Below are positions 17,070-24,911 of a DNA stretch of 36,428 nt, piece after piece (the stretch's first letter is position 1; each line of letters starts with the position of its first letter). The notes under the pieces are model-generated. The model searched no databases. It was not told the origin of the DNA and was given only the letters and a program-made list of their open reading frames with translations. The stretch is from positions 1 to 36,428 of the forward strand of contig NZ_MAPV01000080.1 of assembly GCF_001700505.1 (NCBI RefSeq), read 5' to 3'. A program made the translations under genes and the position numbers. The DNA comes from Streptomyces mutomycini. Its GTDB lineage: Bacteria > Actinomycetota > Actinomycetes > Streptomycetales > Streptomycetaceae.

Positions 17070-19333
17070 TGGCCGCTTCGCGCCGCCGGCACGCCACGCC
17101 ACGCAGGATCGGCCGTGCGGGGCGCCAGGCCGTTCCCAGGCCCCGGGTGATCATGGCTCTGCTGCTGTTGCTGGGGCTCGTCTGCATGATGCTGCTGGAC
17201 GGCTATCTGCGCGCCGAGGTCGGCAACGACCAGCGGGTGCGCTCCGAGGCATCCGCGGACACGGTGCCCGAGGAGGTGCTGGAGGGCGGGCCCCTCCTGA
17301 GTTTCCCCGGCGGCACCGCCCTCTCGCAGTCCGTACCGGACAAGACCATCGTGCTGACCTTCGACGACGGCCCCGATCCGGAGTGGAGCGGGAAGGTGCT
17401 GGACATCCTGGACGAGAACGACGTGCCGGGCACCTTCTTCCTCGTCGGCTCGATGATCTCGCGCTACCCGGGCGTCGTCCGGAGAATGGTCGACGAGGGC
17501 AACGAGGTGGGGGTCCACACCTTCACCCATGTCGACCTCTCCTATCAGAGCGAGGCCCGGGTCAAGCGGGAGATCGCCCAGACCCAGCTCGCCCTCGCGG
17601 GTGCCACCGGCATCACCACGACACTGTTCCGCGCCCCGTACTCCTCGAAGACGGACGCCATCGACGACTACAGCTGGCCCGTCTACGAGCGCCTCGGAGC
17701 GATGGGCTACACCAGTGTGTTCATCGACACCGACAGCGAGGACTGGCAGCAGCCGGGAGTCTCCAAGATCATCAAGTGGGCGACTCCGGAGGACGGCGAA
17801 GGCGCCTCCGTGCTCTTCCACGACGCGGGCGGCGACCGCTCCGAGACACTGGCCGCGCTGCCGGAGTACATCAAGAAGATGAAGGCGCAGGGCTACACCT
17901 TCACCACCGTCAGCGGTGCGCGGCAGCAGGACGCGTCCGCCGCCGGGGAGGACGGTGCGCAGGAGAACGGTGCGGGAGCGGACCGTGCCGCACAGACCGG
18001 TCCCGCACGGACAGGCCTCGTGCAGGGCAGCGCGGAACAGGCCGCCCACCGCCGGGCGGACACCGCCGACGTGTGGGAGGGCCGCGCCCTGCTCGCCGCC
18101 GTCGCGGTCGCGGAGTGGATCGTGCCGGGACTGGCCGCGGTACTGGGTGTCGTCGGCGTGGCGGTCCTGGGCCGCTTCGGCATGATGCTGCTGCTCGCCC
18201 GGCGCCACCACCGGCAGCACAACAGGCGCGGGTTCACCTGGGGCCCCGAGGTCACCGGGCCGGTGAGTGTGATCGTTCCTGCCTACAACGAGAAGGAGTG
18301 CATCGCCGCCACACTCAACTCCCTTGCCGCGAGCACGCATCCGATCGAGATCCTGGTCGTCGACGACGGCTCGACGGACGGCACGGCGGAGATAGCCGAA
18401 TCGCTCGGACTGCCCGGCGTCCGGGTGATACGGCAGGAGAACGCGGGCAAACCCGCCGCCCTCAACAACGGTGTGCGGCAGGCGCGTCACGACATCGTCG
18501 TGATGATGGACGGAGACACCGTCTTCGAGCCCGACGCGGTGCACCATCTCGTCCAGCCCTTCGCCGACCCGGGGATCGGGGCGGTCGCGGGCAACGCGAA
18601 GGTCGGCAACCGGTCCACGACGATCGGCGCCTGGCAGCACATCGAGTACGTGATGGGCTTCAACCTGGACCGCAGGATGTACGACCTGCTGCGCTGCATG
18701 CCCACCATCCCGGGGGCCATCGGCGCCTTCCGCCGCCAGGCGGTCCTCGAGGCCGGCGGGATGAGCGAGGACACACTGGCCGAGGACACCGACATCACCA
18801 TCGCGCTGCACCGCGCGGGCTGGCGCGTCGTCTACGCCGAGCACGCCCGCGCCTGGACCGAAGCACCGGCGTCACCGGGGCAGTTGTGGCGACAGCGCTA
18901 CCGCTGGAGCTACGGCACCATGCAGGCGCTGTGGAAGCACCGCCGGTCCGTCACCGACCGGGGGCCCTCCGGGCGCTTCGGACGGGTCGGCATGCCGCTC
19001 GTCGTCCTCTTCCAGATCGTCACACCGGTCTTCGCCCCGCTCATCGACGTCTTCACCCTCTACGCGATGGCCTTCGTGGACTTCCGCGCCTCACTGATCG
19101 CCTGGCTGGCGGTCCTGGCCGTGCAGTTGTTCTGCGCCGCGTACGCCTTCCGCCTCGACGGGGAGAAGTACCGCTACCTGCTGATGCTGCCGCTCCAGCA
19201 GCTCGCGTACCGGCAGTTGATGTATCTGGTGCTGATCCACTCCTGCGTCACCGCCGCGACCGGCGGCCGGCTGCGCTGGCAGAAGCTGAAGCGCACCGGC
19301 GAGGTGGGCACGCCCCCCGTGGGGGCCTCGTAG
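17069..19333 (+). CDS. matB: MatB-like bifunctional polysaccharide deacetylase / family 2 glycosyltransferase
   Basis: A 754-aa membrane enzyme. One N-terminal helix (about 28-48) leads to an extracellular NodB/CE4 deacetylase domain: TFDDGP at 97-102 with metal Asp, metal His150 and His154 in HTFTH, RAPY at 188-191, and His251-Asp252. After a charged linker (305-350) and a helix comes a GT2 synthase domain: VSVIVPAYNE from 399, DDGS 432-435, DGDT 481-484, EDTD 572-575 and QRYRW 609-613, the processive-synthase signature. C-terminal membrane helices follow. It combines in one chain the jobs of PgaC (polymerising UDP-GlcNAc) and PgaB (partial deacetylation). In Streptomyces MatB makes PNAG for pellet cohesion. 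The start ATG 17069 overlaps the upstream stop, and the stop overlaps the acyltransferase start, so all three genes are coupled. Confidence 0.85.
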   Translation: MAASRRRHATPRRIGRAGRQAVPRPRVIMALLLLLGLVCMMLLDGYLRAEVGNDQRVRSEASADTVPEEVLEGGPLLSFPGGTALSQSVPDKTIVLTFDDGPDPEWSGKVLDILDENDVPGTFFLVGSMISRYPGVVRRMVDEGNEVGVHTFTHVDLSYQSEARVKREIAQTQLALAGATGITTTLFRAPYSSKTDAIDDYSWPVYERLGAMGYTSVFIDTDSEDWQQPGVSKIIKWATPEDGEGASVLFHDAGGDRSETLAALPEYIKKMKAQGYTFTTVSGARQQDASAAGEDGAQENGAGADRAAQTGPARTGLVQGSAEQAAHRRADTADVWEGRALLAAVAVAEWIVPGLAAVLGVVGVAVLGRFGMMLLLARRHHRQHNRRGFTWGPEVTGPVSVIVPAYNEKECIAATLNSLAASTHPIEILVVDDGSTDGTAEIAESLGLPGVRVIRQENAGKPAALNNGVRQARHDIVVMMDGDTVFEPDAVHHLVQPFADPGIGAVAGNAKVGNRSTTIGAWQHIEYVMGFNLDRRMYDLLRCMPTIPGAIGAFRRQAVLEAGGMSEDTLAEDTDITIALHRAGWRVVYAEHARAWTEAPASPGQLWRQRYRWSYGTMQALWKHRRSVTDRGPSGRFGRVGMPLVVLFQIVTPVFAPLIDVFTLYAMAFVDFRASLIAWLAVLAVQLFCAAYAFRLDGEKYRYLLMLPLQQLAYRQLMYLVLIHSCVTAATGGRLRWQKLKRTGEVGTPPVGAS

Positions 19334-20409
19334 TGACGGGGACGCACCGCAGGACGGCGCCCGCGTCGCCCCCCGCGGGGCCCACGGGCCCCGCCCGCGA
19401 CCGGTCCTTCGACGTGCTGCGGGCCGTGGCGCTCGTCCGGGTGGTGACCTACCACACCTTCGAGTGGCCCTGGCTGGGTTATGTCTTCCCCTCCATGGGC
19501 GTGATGTTCGCGCTCGCCGGATCACTCATGGCCCGCTCGCTGGAACGGCCGGCCCCCGGGGTGCTCCGCGGCAGGCTCCGGAGGCTGCTGATCCCGGTGT
19601 GGGTGTTCGGCCTGGTGCTCGGGCCGGCGATGCTGCTGCACGGCTGGGTGCCGGGCCCGGACGTGCTGCTCTGGGTGCTTCCGGTCGGCGACCCGCCCGG
19701 CAACGCGTGGGGTGAGCAGGCATGGGCGGTGCTCTGGTATCTGCGCTCCTATCTGTGGTTCGTGCTGCTCTCGCCCCTGCTGCTGCGCGTCTTCCGGCGC
19801 GCGCCGCTCCCCGTTCTCGCCCTCTCACTGGTGCCCGTCACGGTGCTGGAGACGATGTCCGGCGTGCCGGACGGCAGGCTCGGGAGCGCGATCGGTGACG
19901 CGTCGGTGTTCCTGTTCTGCTGGCTGCTGGGCTTCGCGCACCGCGACGGTGTCCTCGACCGGGTGCGTGGCACGGCAGCCGTGGCCGTCGCGGCGCCACT
20001 GATGGCCGCGGGGGCCTGGTGGGCGTCGGGGCACCCGGCGGACGGTTCGTTCGACCTGGACGACATCCCGCTCGCCCAGGCGCTGTGGTCGGCCGGGTTC
20101 GTGCTGCTCCTGCTGCGGTTCCGGCCCCGTTTCGACGGGCTCCTCCTGCGTCATCCGGTTGCCGACCAGGTCGTGACGGTGTCCAACGCCCGCGCGGTGA
20201 CGGTCTATCTGTGGCACGAGGTGGCACTGATGGCAGCGGTGCCGCTGATCGACTTCATGTGGGAGGTGCCCGCGCTGGAGGAGCATCTGCCGCTGGACAG
20301 CCTGTGGGTGCAGTTCGGCGTCGCGTGGGTGCTGATCGCGACCGCGGTGGTGTGCTTGGGCTGGGTCGAGGACGTGGCTGCGAGGCGGAGGCCCCGTCTG
20401 TTGCCGTGA
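19333..20409 (+). CDS. Acyltransferase-3 family membrane protein (OafA-like)
   Basis: A 358-aa integral membrane protein. It opens with the family motif region RSFDVLRAVALVRVVTYHTF (residues 24-43, with the conserved Arg and His), then about ten hydrophobic segments. A late VSNARAVTVYLWHEVALM stretch matches the C-terminal YLxH element. Such enzymes O- or N-acylate surface sugars using a cytoplasmic acyl donor. GTG 19333 shares its first base with the upstream TAG stop (TAGTG), so it is translated with the matB-like gene and probably acylates the same polymer or its membrane precursor (inference). The acyl group is unknown. A perfect 11-bp hairpin ends the cassette two bases later. Confidence 0.83.
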   Translation: MTGTHRRTAPASPPAGPTGPARDRSFDVLRAVALVRVVTYHTFEWPWLGYVFPSMGVMFALAGSLMARSLERPAPGVLRGRLRRLLIPVWVFGLVLGPAMLLHGWVPGPDVLLWVLPVGDPPGNAWGEQAWAVLWYLRSYLWFVLLSPLLLRVFRRAPLPVLALSLVPVTVLETMSGVPDGRLGSAIGDASVFLFCWLLGFAHRDGVLDRVRGTAAVAVAAPLMAAGAWWASGHPADGSFDLDDIPLAQALWSAGFVLLLLRFRPRFDGLLLRHPVADQVVTVSNARAVTVYLWHEVALMAAVPLIDFMWEVPALEEHLPLDSLWVQFGVAWVLIATAVVCLGWVEDVAARRRPRLLP

Positions 20410-20410
20410 G

Positions 20411-20443
20411 CGGGGCGGGTGTGCTGCTCACGCACCCGCCCCG
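20411..20443. terminator. Bidirectional terminator hairpin
   Basis: CGGGGCGGGTG (20411-20421) and CACCCGCCCCG (20433-20443) form a perfect 11-bp stem with an 11-base loop. It lies between the convergent acyltransferase (ends 20409) and efflux-pump (ends 20454) genes and can serve both. Confidence 0.75.
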
Positions 20444-20453
20444 AGCCGGACGC

Positions 20454-22922
20454 TCAGTCCTCGTGGCCAAGCTGCAGATCGCGCTCGGTCCTTCCCCCTC
20501 CGGGGAGCTGGAGCACGGTGGCGACCGGCGGATAGCCGGCGGCGATCACGGTGTACTCACCGGTCGCCAGGTCCACGAAGCGGAACGCCCCGTCGGTGCC
20601 GGTGGTGAGGGTGTCGACCACGTTGCCCGCCGCGTCCAGCAGCGTGACCCTGGCGTCCTCGACGGCGCGTCCGCCGGGCGCGCGTACGATCCCGCGCAGC
20701 ACGGCGCCGCCCGCCAGTTCGATGTCCTGCCTGGTCTCCCGGGCCGCCTGCACGCTGACCGGGAGGGCGGCGGGACGGAAGGCCGGGGCGCTGGCCGCCA
20801 GGGTGTACTCACCGGCCACCAGCTCACTGATGACGTAGGCGCCCTCACGCCCGGTACGGGTGGTCGCGACGACTTCGCCCCGTACGTCGGTGAGGGTGAC
20901 CGCTGCGTCTCGGACGGGGGCGCCGTCGGGGGTGAGGACCGCGCCGGCGAGTCTCCCGGCCCCGCCCAGGACCACGTCGAGCTCCACCGGCCGGTCGCTG
21001 ACCGTGACGCTGACGGCCTGCGGCTGGTGACCGCCCGCGGCGGCGATCAGCACATAGGCACCGGCCCCGGGCGCGCTCAGCGCGTACCGCCCGTCTTCGC
21101 CGCTCGCCCCGCGTCCGACCTGCCGCCCCTGGACATCGATGAGAGTGAGCGCGGCCCTCCCCACCTCCGTACCGTCGGGGTGCTGGACGCATCCGCGCAC
21201 CGGGACCCTGGAGAGGGAACCGGGCTGCGGCAGGCCGAGGTCGGTGCGGGCCATGGGGATCGTGGAGTGCGCCGCGGCCGGGTCGGGGGCCGTCTGGGGG
21301 GTGTGGTGGGACACCAGCGGTTTCTCCTTGAGGAAGAAGGCGAGGAACAGGCCGAGCAGGAGCACCGGCACCAGGTAGAGGAAGATCCGCGGCATCGCGT
21401 CGGCGTACGCCTGGATGTAGGCGTCGCGCAGCGCCGGCTCCATGGCGTGGACCAGCTGCGGGGTGATCGACTCCGGGTCGGGGAGGCCTGCACCGGAGGG
21501 AAGCCGCACCTCGAGCGCGTCCGCGAGCCGCCCCGCGAAGAGGGTGCCGAAGATCGCGGCGCCGACGCTGCCGCCGATCTGCCGGAAGTAGTTGTGGGCG
21601 CTGGTGGCCGTGCCCAGGTCGGAGGGACGTACGGAGTTCTGCACGGCCAGCACGAGGACCGACATGACGAGGCCGATCCCGATGCCCAGGACGGCCTGCC
21701 AGAGGCCGTACTCCAGCGCCGAGGTGCCGGTGTCGAGGAGGGACAGCAGCCACATGCCGACGGCCGAGACGGCTCCGCCCACCAGCGGATAGACCCGGTA
21801 GCGGCCGGTGCGCGAGACCAGCTGTCCGGAGACGACGGAGGCGATGACGATGCCGCCCATCATGGGCAGCATCAGCAGCCCCGACTCGGTGGCGGACACC
21901 CCCTCGACCATCTGGAGATAGGTCGGCAGGTAGCTGGCGGCCCCGAAGAGCGCGACCCCAACGACCGCGCCCACCAGCGAGGTGATGTTGAAGACCGAGT
22001 CACGGAACAACCGCAGCGGGATGATGGGTTCGGCGGCGCGGTGTTCCACGACGAGGAAGAGCAGAGTCGTTCCGGCGGCGCCGGCGGCGAGTCCCAGGAT
22101 GGTCCGCGAGCCCCAGGCGTACTCCGTGCCGCCCCAGCTGGTGAGCAGCACCAGGCAGGTCGACGCGGCGGCCAGCAGCAGGGCCCCCAGCACGTCGAGG
22201 CGTGGGCGGACCGTCGGCCTGGGCAGTTTGAGTACGACCGCGATGACGGCGAGGGTGACGATGCCGAACGGCACGTTGATGTAGAAGCACCAGCGCCAGG
22301 AGGCGTGGTCGGTGAAGAAGCCGCCGAGGAGGGGCCCCGCGACGGAGGCGAGGCCGAAGACGGCCCCGATGAGGCCCATGTAGCGGCCTCGCTCCCTCGC
22401 CGGGACGATGTCGGCGATGATCGCCTGCACGCCGATCATGAGGCCGCCGCCTCCGATGCCCTGCACGGCCCGGAAGGCGATGAGCTCGTCCATGGTGCGC
22501 GACCAGCCCGCGAGGGCGGAGCCGATGACGAAGATGACGATCGCGAACTGGAAGACGCCCTTGCGGCCGAAGAGGTCGCCGAGCTTTCCGTAGATCGGCA
22601 GCCCGATCGTGGAGGCGAGCAGATAGGCCGTGACCGCCCAGGACATCTTGTCCAGGCCGTGCAGTTCACCGACGATCTTCGGCAGGGCGGTGGCGACGAT
22701 CATCTGGTCGAGCGCCGCGAGCAGCAGGGTGAGCATCAGCCCGAGGAAGACCAGCCTGACCCTGCGGGGGCTGATCCCGTCCGGCGGTGCGGTTGATCCG
22801 GCGGCGGACGGAGGCGGGGGCGGCACGGACGCCGCCTCGGTTCCGGGCTCCGCCCGGGGCCCGTGCGGCCCGTACTCCGTGTCTCCCGGCTCGTCCTTCA
22901 CCAGAGTGATCCCACCCACCAC
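20454..22922 (-). CDS. DHA2-type MFS drug exporter fused to three CarboxypepD_reg-like domains
   Basis: An 822-aa fusion. Residues about 50-550 form a DHA2 (EmrB/QacA-like, 14-helix) proton antiporter, with ALDQMIVATALPKIVGEL in helix 1, KLGDLFGRKG in the first loop and GPLLGGFFTDHASWRWCFYINVPFG in the motif C region. The tail carries three tandem transthyretin-like units at about 568-654, 655-739 and 740-822. Each repeats the pattern G.V..P.G..V..A.VTL.D..G.....T...G.Y....L..G.Y.L.A. If the transporter has 14 helices, the tail is cytoplasmic, which is odd because such domains are usually extracellular. GTG 22922 follows GAGGGGAG at 8 bases; an adjacent second GTG is possible. It is monocistronic and convergent with the exopolysaccharide cassette. 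The substrate is unknown. Confidence 0.88.
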   Translation of the reverse strand: MVGGITLVKDEPGDTEYGPHGPRAEPGTEAASVPPPPPSAAGSTAPPDGISPRRVRLVFLGLMLTLLLAALDQMIVATALPKIVGELHGLDKMSWAVTAYLLASTIGLPIYGKLGDLFGRKGVFQFAIVIFVIGSALAGWSRTMDELIAFRAVQGIGGGGLMIGVQAIIADIVPARERGRYMGLIGAVFGLASVAGPLLGGFFTDHASWRWCFYINVPFGIVTLAVIAVVLKLPRPTVRPRLDVLGALLLAAASTCLVLLTSWGGTEYAWGSRTILGLAAGAAGTTLLFLVVEHRAAEPIIPLRLFRDSVFNITSLVGAVVGVALFGAASYLPTYLQMVEGVSATESGLLMLPMMGGIVIASVVSGQLVSRTGRYRVYPLVGGAVSAVGMWLLSLLDTGTSALEYGLWQAVLGIGIGLVMSVLVLAVQNSVRPSDLGTATSAHNYFRQIGGSVGAAIFGTLFAGRLADALEVRLPSGAGLPDPESITPQLVHAMEPALRDAYIQAYADAMPRIFLYLVPVLLLGLFLAFFLKEKPLVSHHTPQTAPDPAAAHSTIPMARTDLGLPQPGSLSRVPVRGCVQHPDGTEVGRAALTLIDVQGRQVGRGASGEDGRYALSAPGAGAYVLIAAAGGHQPQAVSVTVSDRPVELDVVLGGAGRLAGAVLTPDGAPVRDAAVTLTDVRGEVVATTRTGREGAYVISELVAGEYTLAASAPAFRPAALPVSVQAARETRQDIELAGGAVLRGIVRAPGGRAVEDARVTLLDAAGNVVDTLTTGTDGAFRFVDLATGEYTVIAAGYPPVATVLQLPGGGRTERDLQLGHED

Positions 22923-23121
22923 GTGACGCTCCCCTCATCGCAGCTGCGCCGCCCATTTCTCGCATCAGGCGGCAAGGCGGGGCAAACGCGACCGGGCGCG
23001 CACACGGCGCGCGCAGAGGGCTTATGCGCCGGTGGGAGGCACTACGGCGCACAACCGGCCACCCGGGAAAACCACCCGTTCCGGTGAGGCCGGCCGCACG
23101 CCAACAGCAGGGGGAGCAGGG

Positions 23122-23592
23122 TTACTTCTCGACCTCGGTGGCGAGGTTCTGCAGCAGTTCGTCGTAGATCCGGCCGAGCCCCTTGGGCGCGAAGGTCTTC
23201 TCGAAGAAGCCGCCGATGCCGCCGGCGCCGTTCCACACGGTCGTGACGACGGCCCTGGACTTCCCGTCGCCCGCCGGGGTGACGGTCCAGGTGGTGACCA
23301 TCGAGGAGTTGCGGTCCTTCTCGACCAGCTGCCCTCCCCCATAGCCAGCGGCCTGGGAGGTGCCCCCGGGCTCGGTGACCTCGATCAGGCAGTCGCGGAC
23401 CCGCTTGCTCGTGGCCTGGAGCATCCAGTGGACGAGGGTGCCTTCACCGTCCCCGCCCTCGCGCACCTCGTACTCGCTGAAGTGCCCGGTCAGCACCTTG
23501 CCCCGGACCTCCTTGTAGTCGGCCAGCGCATCGAACACCGTCTCTGCGTCCGCCGCGATGATCCGCTCTGTCGTGGCCTCGACCTGCGCCAT
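23122..23592 (-). CDS. CoxG-like SRPBCC family protein
   Basis: A 156-aa helix-grip protein starting MAQVEATTERIIAADAETVFDALADY, with YEVREGGDGEGTLVHWMLQATSKRVRDCL in the middle and GAGGIGGFFEKTFAPKGLGRIYDELL in the long C-terminal helix. This is the common actinobacterial CoxG/polyketide-cyclase-like form, of unknown function and probably ligand-binding. GGAGGAG precedes ATG 23592, and the open frame upstream is not family sequence. Between EVTEP and LVEKDRNSS the protein carries PGGTSQAAGYGGGQ, about 12 residues longer than I recall in homologues. The DNA there looks like a Streptomyces dispersed palindrome (see 23329-23370). The frame is kept, so the protein is probably still made. Confidence 0.83.
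   Translation of the reverse strand: MAQVEATTERIIAADAETVFDALADYKEVRGKVLTGHFSEYEVREGGDGEGTLVHWMLQATSKRVRDCLIEVTEPGGTSQAAGYGGGQLVEKDRNSSMVTTWTVTPAGDGKSRAVVTTVWNGAGGIGGFFEKTFAPKGLGRIYDELLQNLATEVEK
23329..23370. repeat. REP-like dispersed repeat inside the SRPBCC coding region
   Basis: On the minus strand this stretch reads GGGGGCACCTCCCA, a short variable middle, then TGGGGGAGGGCAG. I recall this pattern from short palindromic repeats scattered through Streptomyces genomes. It sits where the protein gains an extra Gly/Ala/Ser loop and preserves the reading frame. Identification is from memory of the pattern, not a search. Confidence 0.42.
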
Positions 23593-23695
23593 GCCTGCTC
23601 CTCCAGCACTCGGTTGTTCGGGGTGCTGCTGAGCCAACCACCTCGGGTACGACGCCTCAAAATCGGGTCCCGCACTCCGCCGCACACGATCAAGG

Positions 23696-23707
23696 GAACA
23701 TGTGTTC
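23696..23707 (+). promoter_or_regulatory. LexA (SOS) box upstream of the radical SAM gene
   Basis: GAACATGTGTTC is a perfect GAAC-N4-GTTC palindrome, the actinobacterial LexA box. It lies 34 bases before the ATG at 23742. TATTCT at 23708-23713 directly after it is a good -10 candidate, so LexA bound here would block RNA polymerase. The strong ribosome site AAGGAGG is at 23730-23736. DNA-damage induction of the downstream gene is therefore likely. Confidence 0.75.
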
Positions 23708-23741
23708 TATTCTCTGCGGCAGTGCTACCAAGGAGGCGTTC

Positions 23742-24785
23742 ATGCGCTGGGACAATCTGGCAGAAAACACCGCGAAAGCGGGGAACAGTGCGCTCTTCGC
23801 CGCGGACGCGGTGACGACCCGCACCTTCGACACCCCGGAATTCAGAGGAATCACTTTCCATGAGATCCGGGCCCGCTCGATCGTGAACCGGGTGCCCGGG
23901 GCCTCCCGCATGCCGTTCGAATGGACCGTCAACCCGTACCGGGGCTGCACCCACGCGTGCGTGTACTGCTTCGCCCGCAAGACCCACACCTATCTGGATT
24001 TGGACACCGGTCTCGGTTTCGACTCCCAGATCGTCGTCAAGGTCAACGCCCCCGAACTGCTGGGCCGCCATCTGGCCTCCCGCCAGTGGCAGGGCCAGCA
24101 CATCGCGATGGGCACGAACGTCGACTGCTACCAGCGGGCAGAGGGCCGCTACCGTCTGATGCCCGGCATCATCGGCGCTCTGCGCGATCATGCGAACCCC
24201 TTCTCGATCCTCACGAAGGGCACCCTGATCCTGCGCGACCTCGACCTGCTGCGGCAGGCCGCCGAGGTCACCGAGGTCGGCGTCTCCGTCTCCGTCGGGT
24301 TCACCGACCACGAGCTGTGGCGCACGGTCGAGCCGGGCACCCCCTCCCCCGAGCGCCGCCTCGACGTCGTCCGCGCCCTGACGGACAACGGGATCGGCTG
24401 CGGGGTACTGATGGCCCCGGTCATCCCCTTCCTCGGCGACCGCCCCGACCAGCTGCGCGCCACGGTGCGCGCCATCGCCGCCGCCGGGGCGACCTCGGTC
24501 ACACCGCTCGTCCTGCATCTGCGGCCCGGCGCCCGTGAGTGGTTCATGCAGTGGCTCGCACAGCACCATCCGCACCTGGTGCGACGGTACGAACAGATGT
24601 ACGCGGACGGGCCTTACGCGCCGACCTGGTACCAACGGGGGATCACCCGCCGGGTGCACGAGCTGGCGGCCGAGTTCGGCATCGGCCCGGCCGACCGGGG
24701 CGGCGCCCGCCGATCCGCCAGCGACGCCCCGGCGGCTCTCCCGGACGGTCCCGCGGCCGGCCCCACGCAGCTGTCACTGCTCTGA
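23742..24785 (+). CDS. Rv2578c-type radical SAM protein (spore photoproduct lyase-like branch)
   Basis: A 347-aa iron-sulfur enzyme. The radical SAM cluster motif CxxxCxxC is Cys69, Cys73 and Cys76 in YRGCTHACVYCFARKTH. Later family blocks are AMGTNVDCYQRAEGRYRLMPGI, FSILTKGTLILRDLDLL and VLMAPVIPFLGD. The N-terminal MRWDNL is typical of the mycobacterial Rv2578c family, related to SplB-type DNA photoproduct lyases. The reaction is unproven, though DNA repair is a reasonable guess. The perfect LexA box upstream supports a role in the damage response; I recall Rv2578c being listed among LexA-controlled genes of M. tuberculosis. ATG 23742 has AAGGAGG five bases upstream. The C-terminal 35 residues are a Pro/Ala-rich tail. 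Confidence 0.9.
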   Translation: MRWDNLAENTAKAGNSALFAADAVTTRTFDTPEFRGITFHEIRARSIVNRVPGASRMPFEWTVNPYRGCTHACVYCFARKTHTYLDLDTGLGFDSQIVVKVNAPELLGRHLASRQWQGQHIAMGTNVDCYQRAEGRYRLMPGIIGALRDHANPFSILTKGTLILRDLDLLRQAAEVTEVGVSVSVGFTDHELWRTVEPGTPSPERRLDVVRALTDNGIGCGVLMAPVIPFLGDRPDQLRATVRAIAAAGATSVTPLVLHLRPGAREWFMQWLAQHHPHLVRRYEQMYADGPYAPTWYQRGITRRVHELAAEFGIGPADRGGARRSASDAPAALPDGPAAGPTQLSLL

Positions 24786-24867
24786 CCGCACCGGCCCCCT
24801 CACCGAACGGGTCAACTCTCGGCGACATGTGTCCTTCCGTATCCGGATCCGGGAAGCATGCGGCCGG

Positions 24868-24886
24868 GGCTGTGCCACCCACAGCC
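24868..24886 (+). other. Small hairpin in the leader of the Tap-like peptidase gene
   Basis: GGCTGTG and CACAGCC arms surround a 5-base loop, 25 bases before the ATG at 24912 and next to the palindrome CCGGATCCGG (24843-24852). It may be an operator or an mRNA leader structure. It is too short to assign. Confidence 0.25.
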
Positions 24887-24911
24887 GCATCGCCCGACCA
24901 CGGGAGGCCGT

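Noticed and set aside
20019..22796. 925-aa open frame on the plus strand
   Set aside because: It lies opposite the MFS exporter and over the acyltransferase; the His/Asp/Gly-rich translation has no domain.
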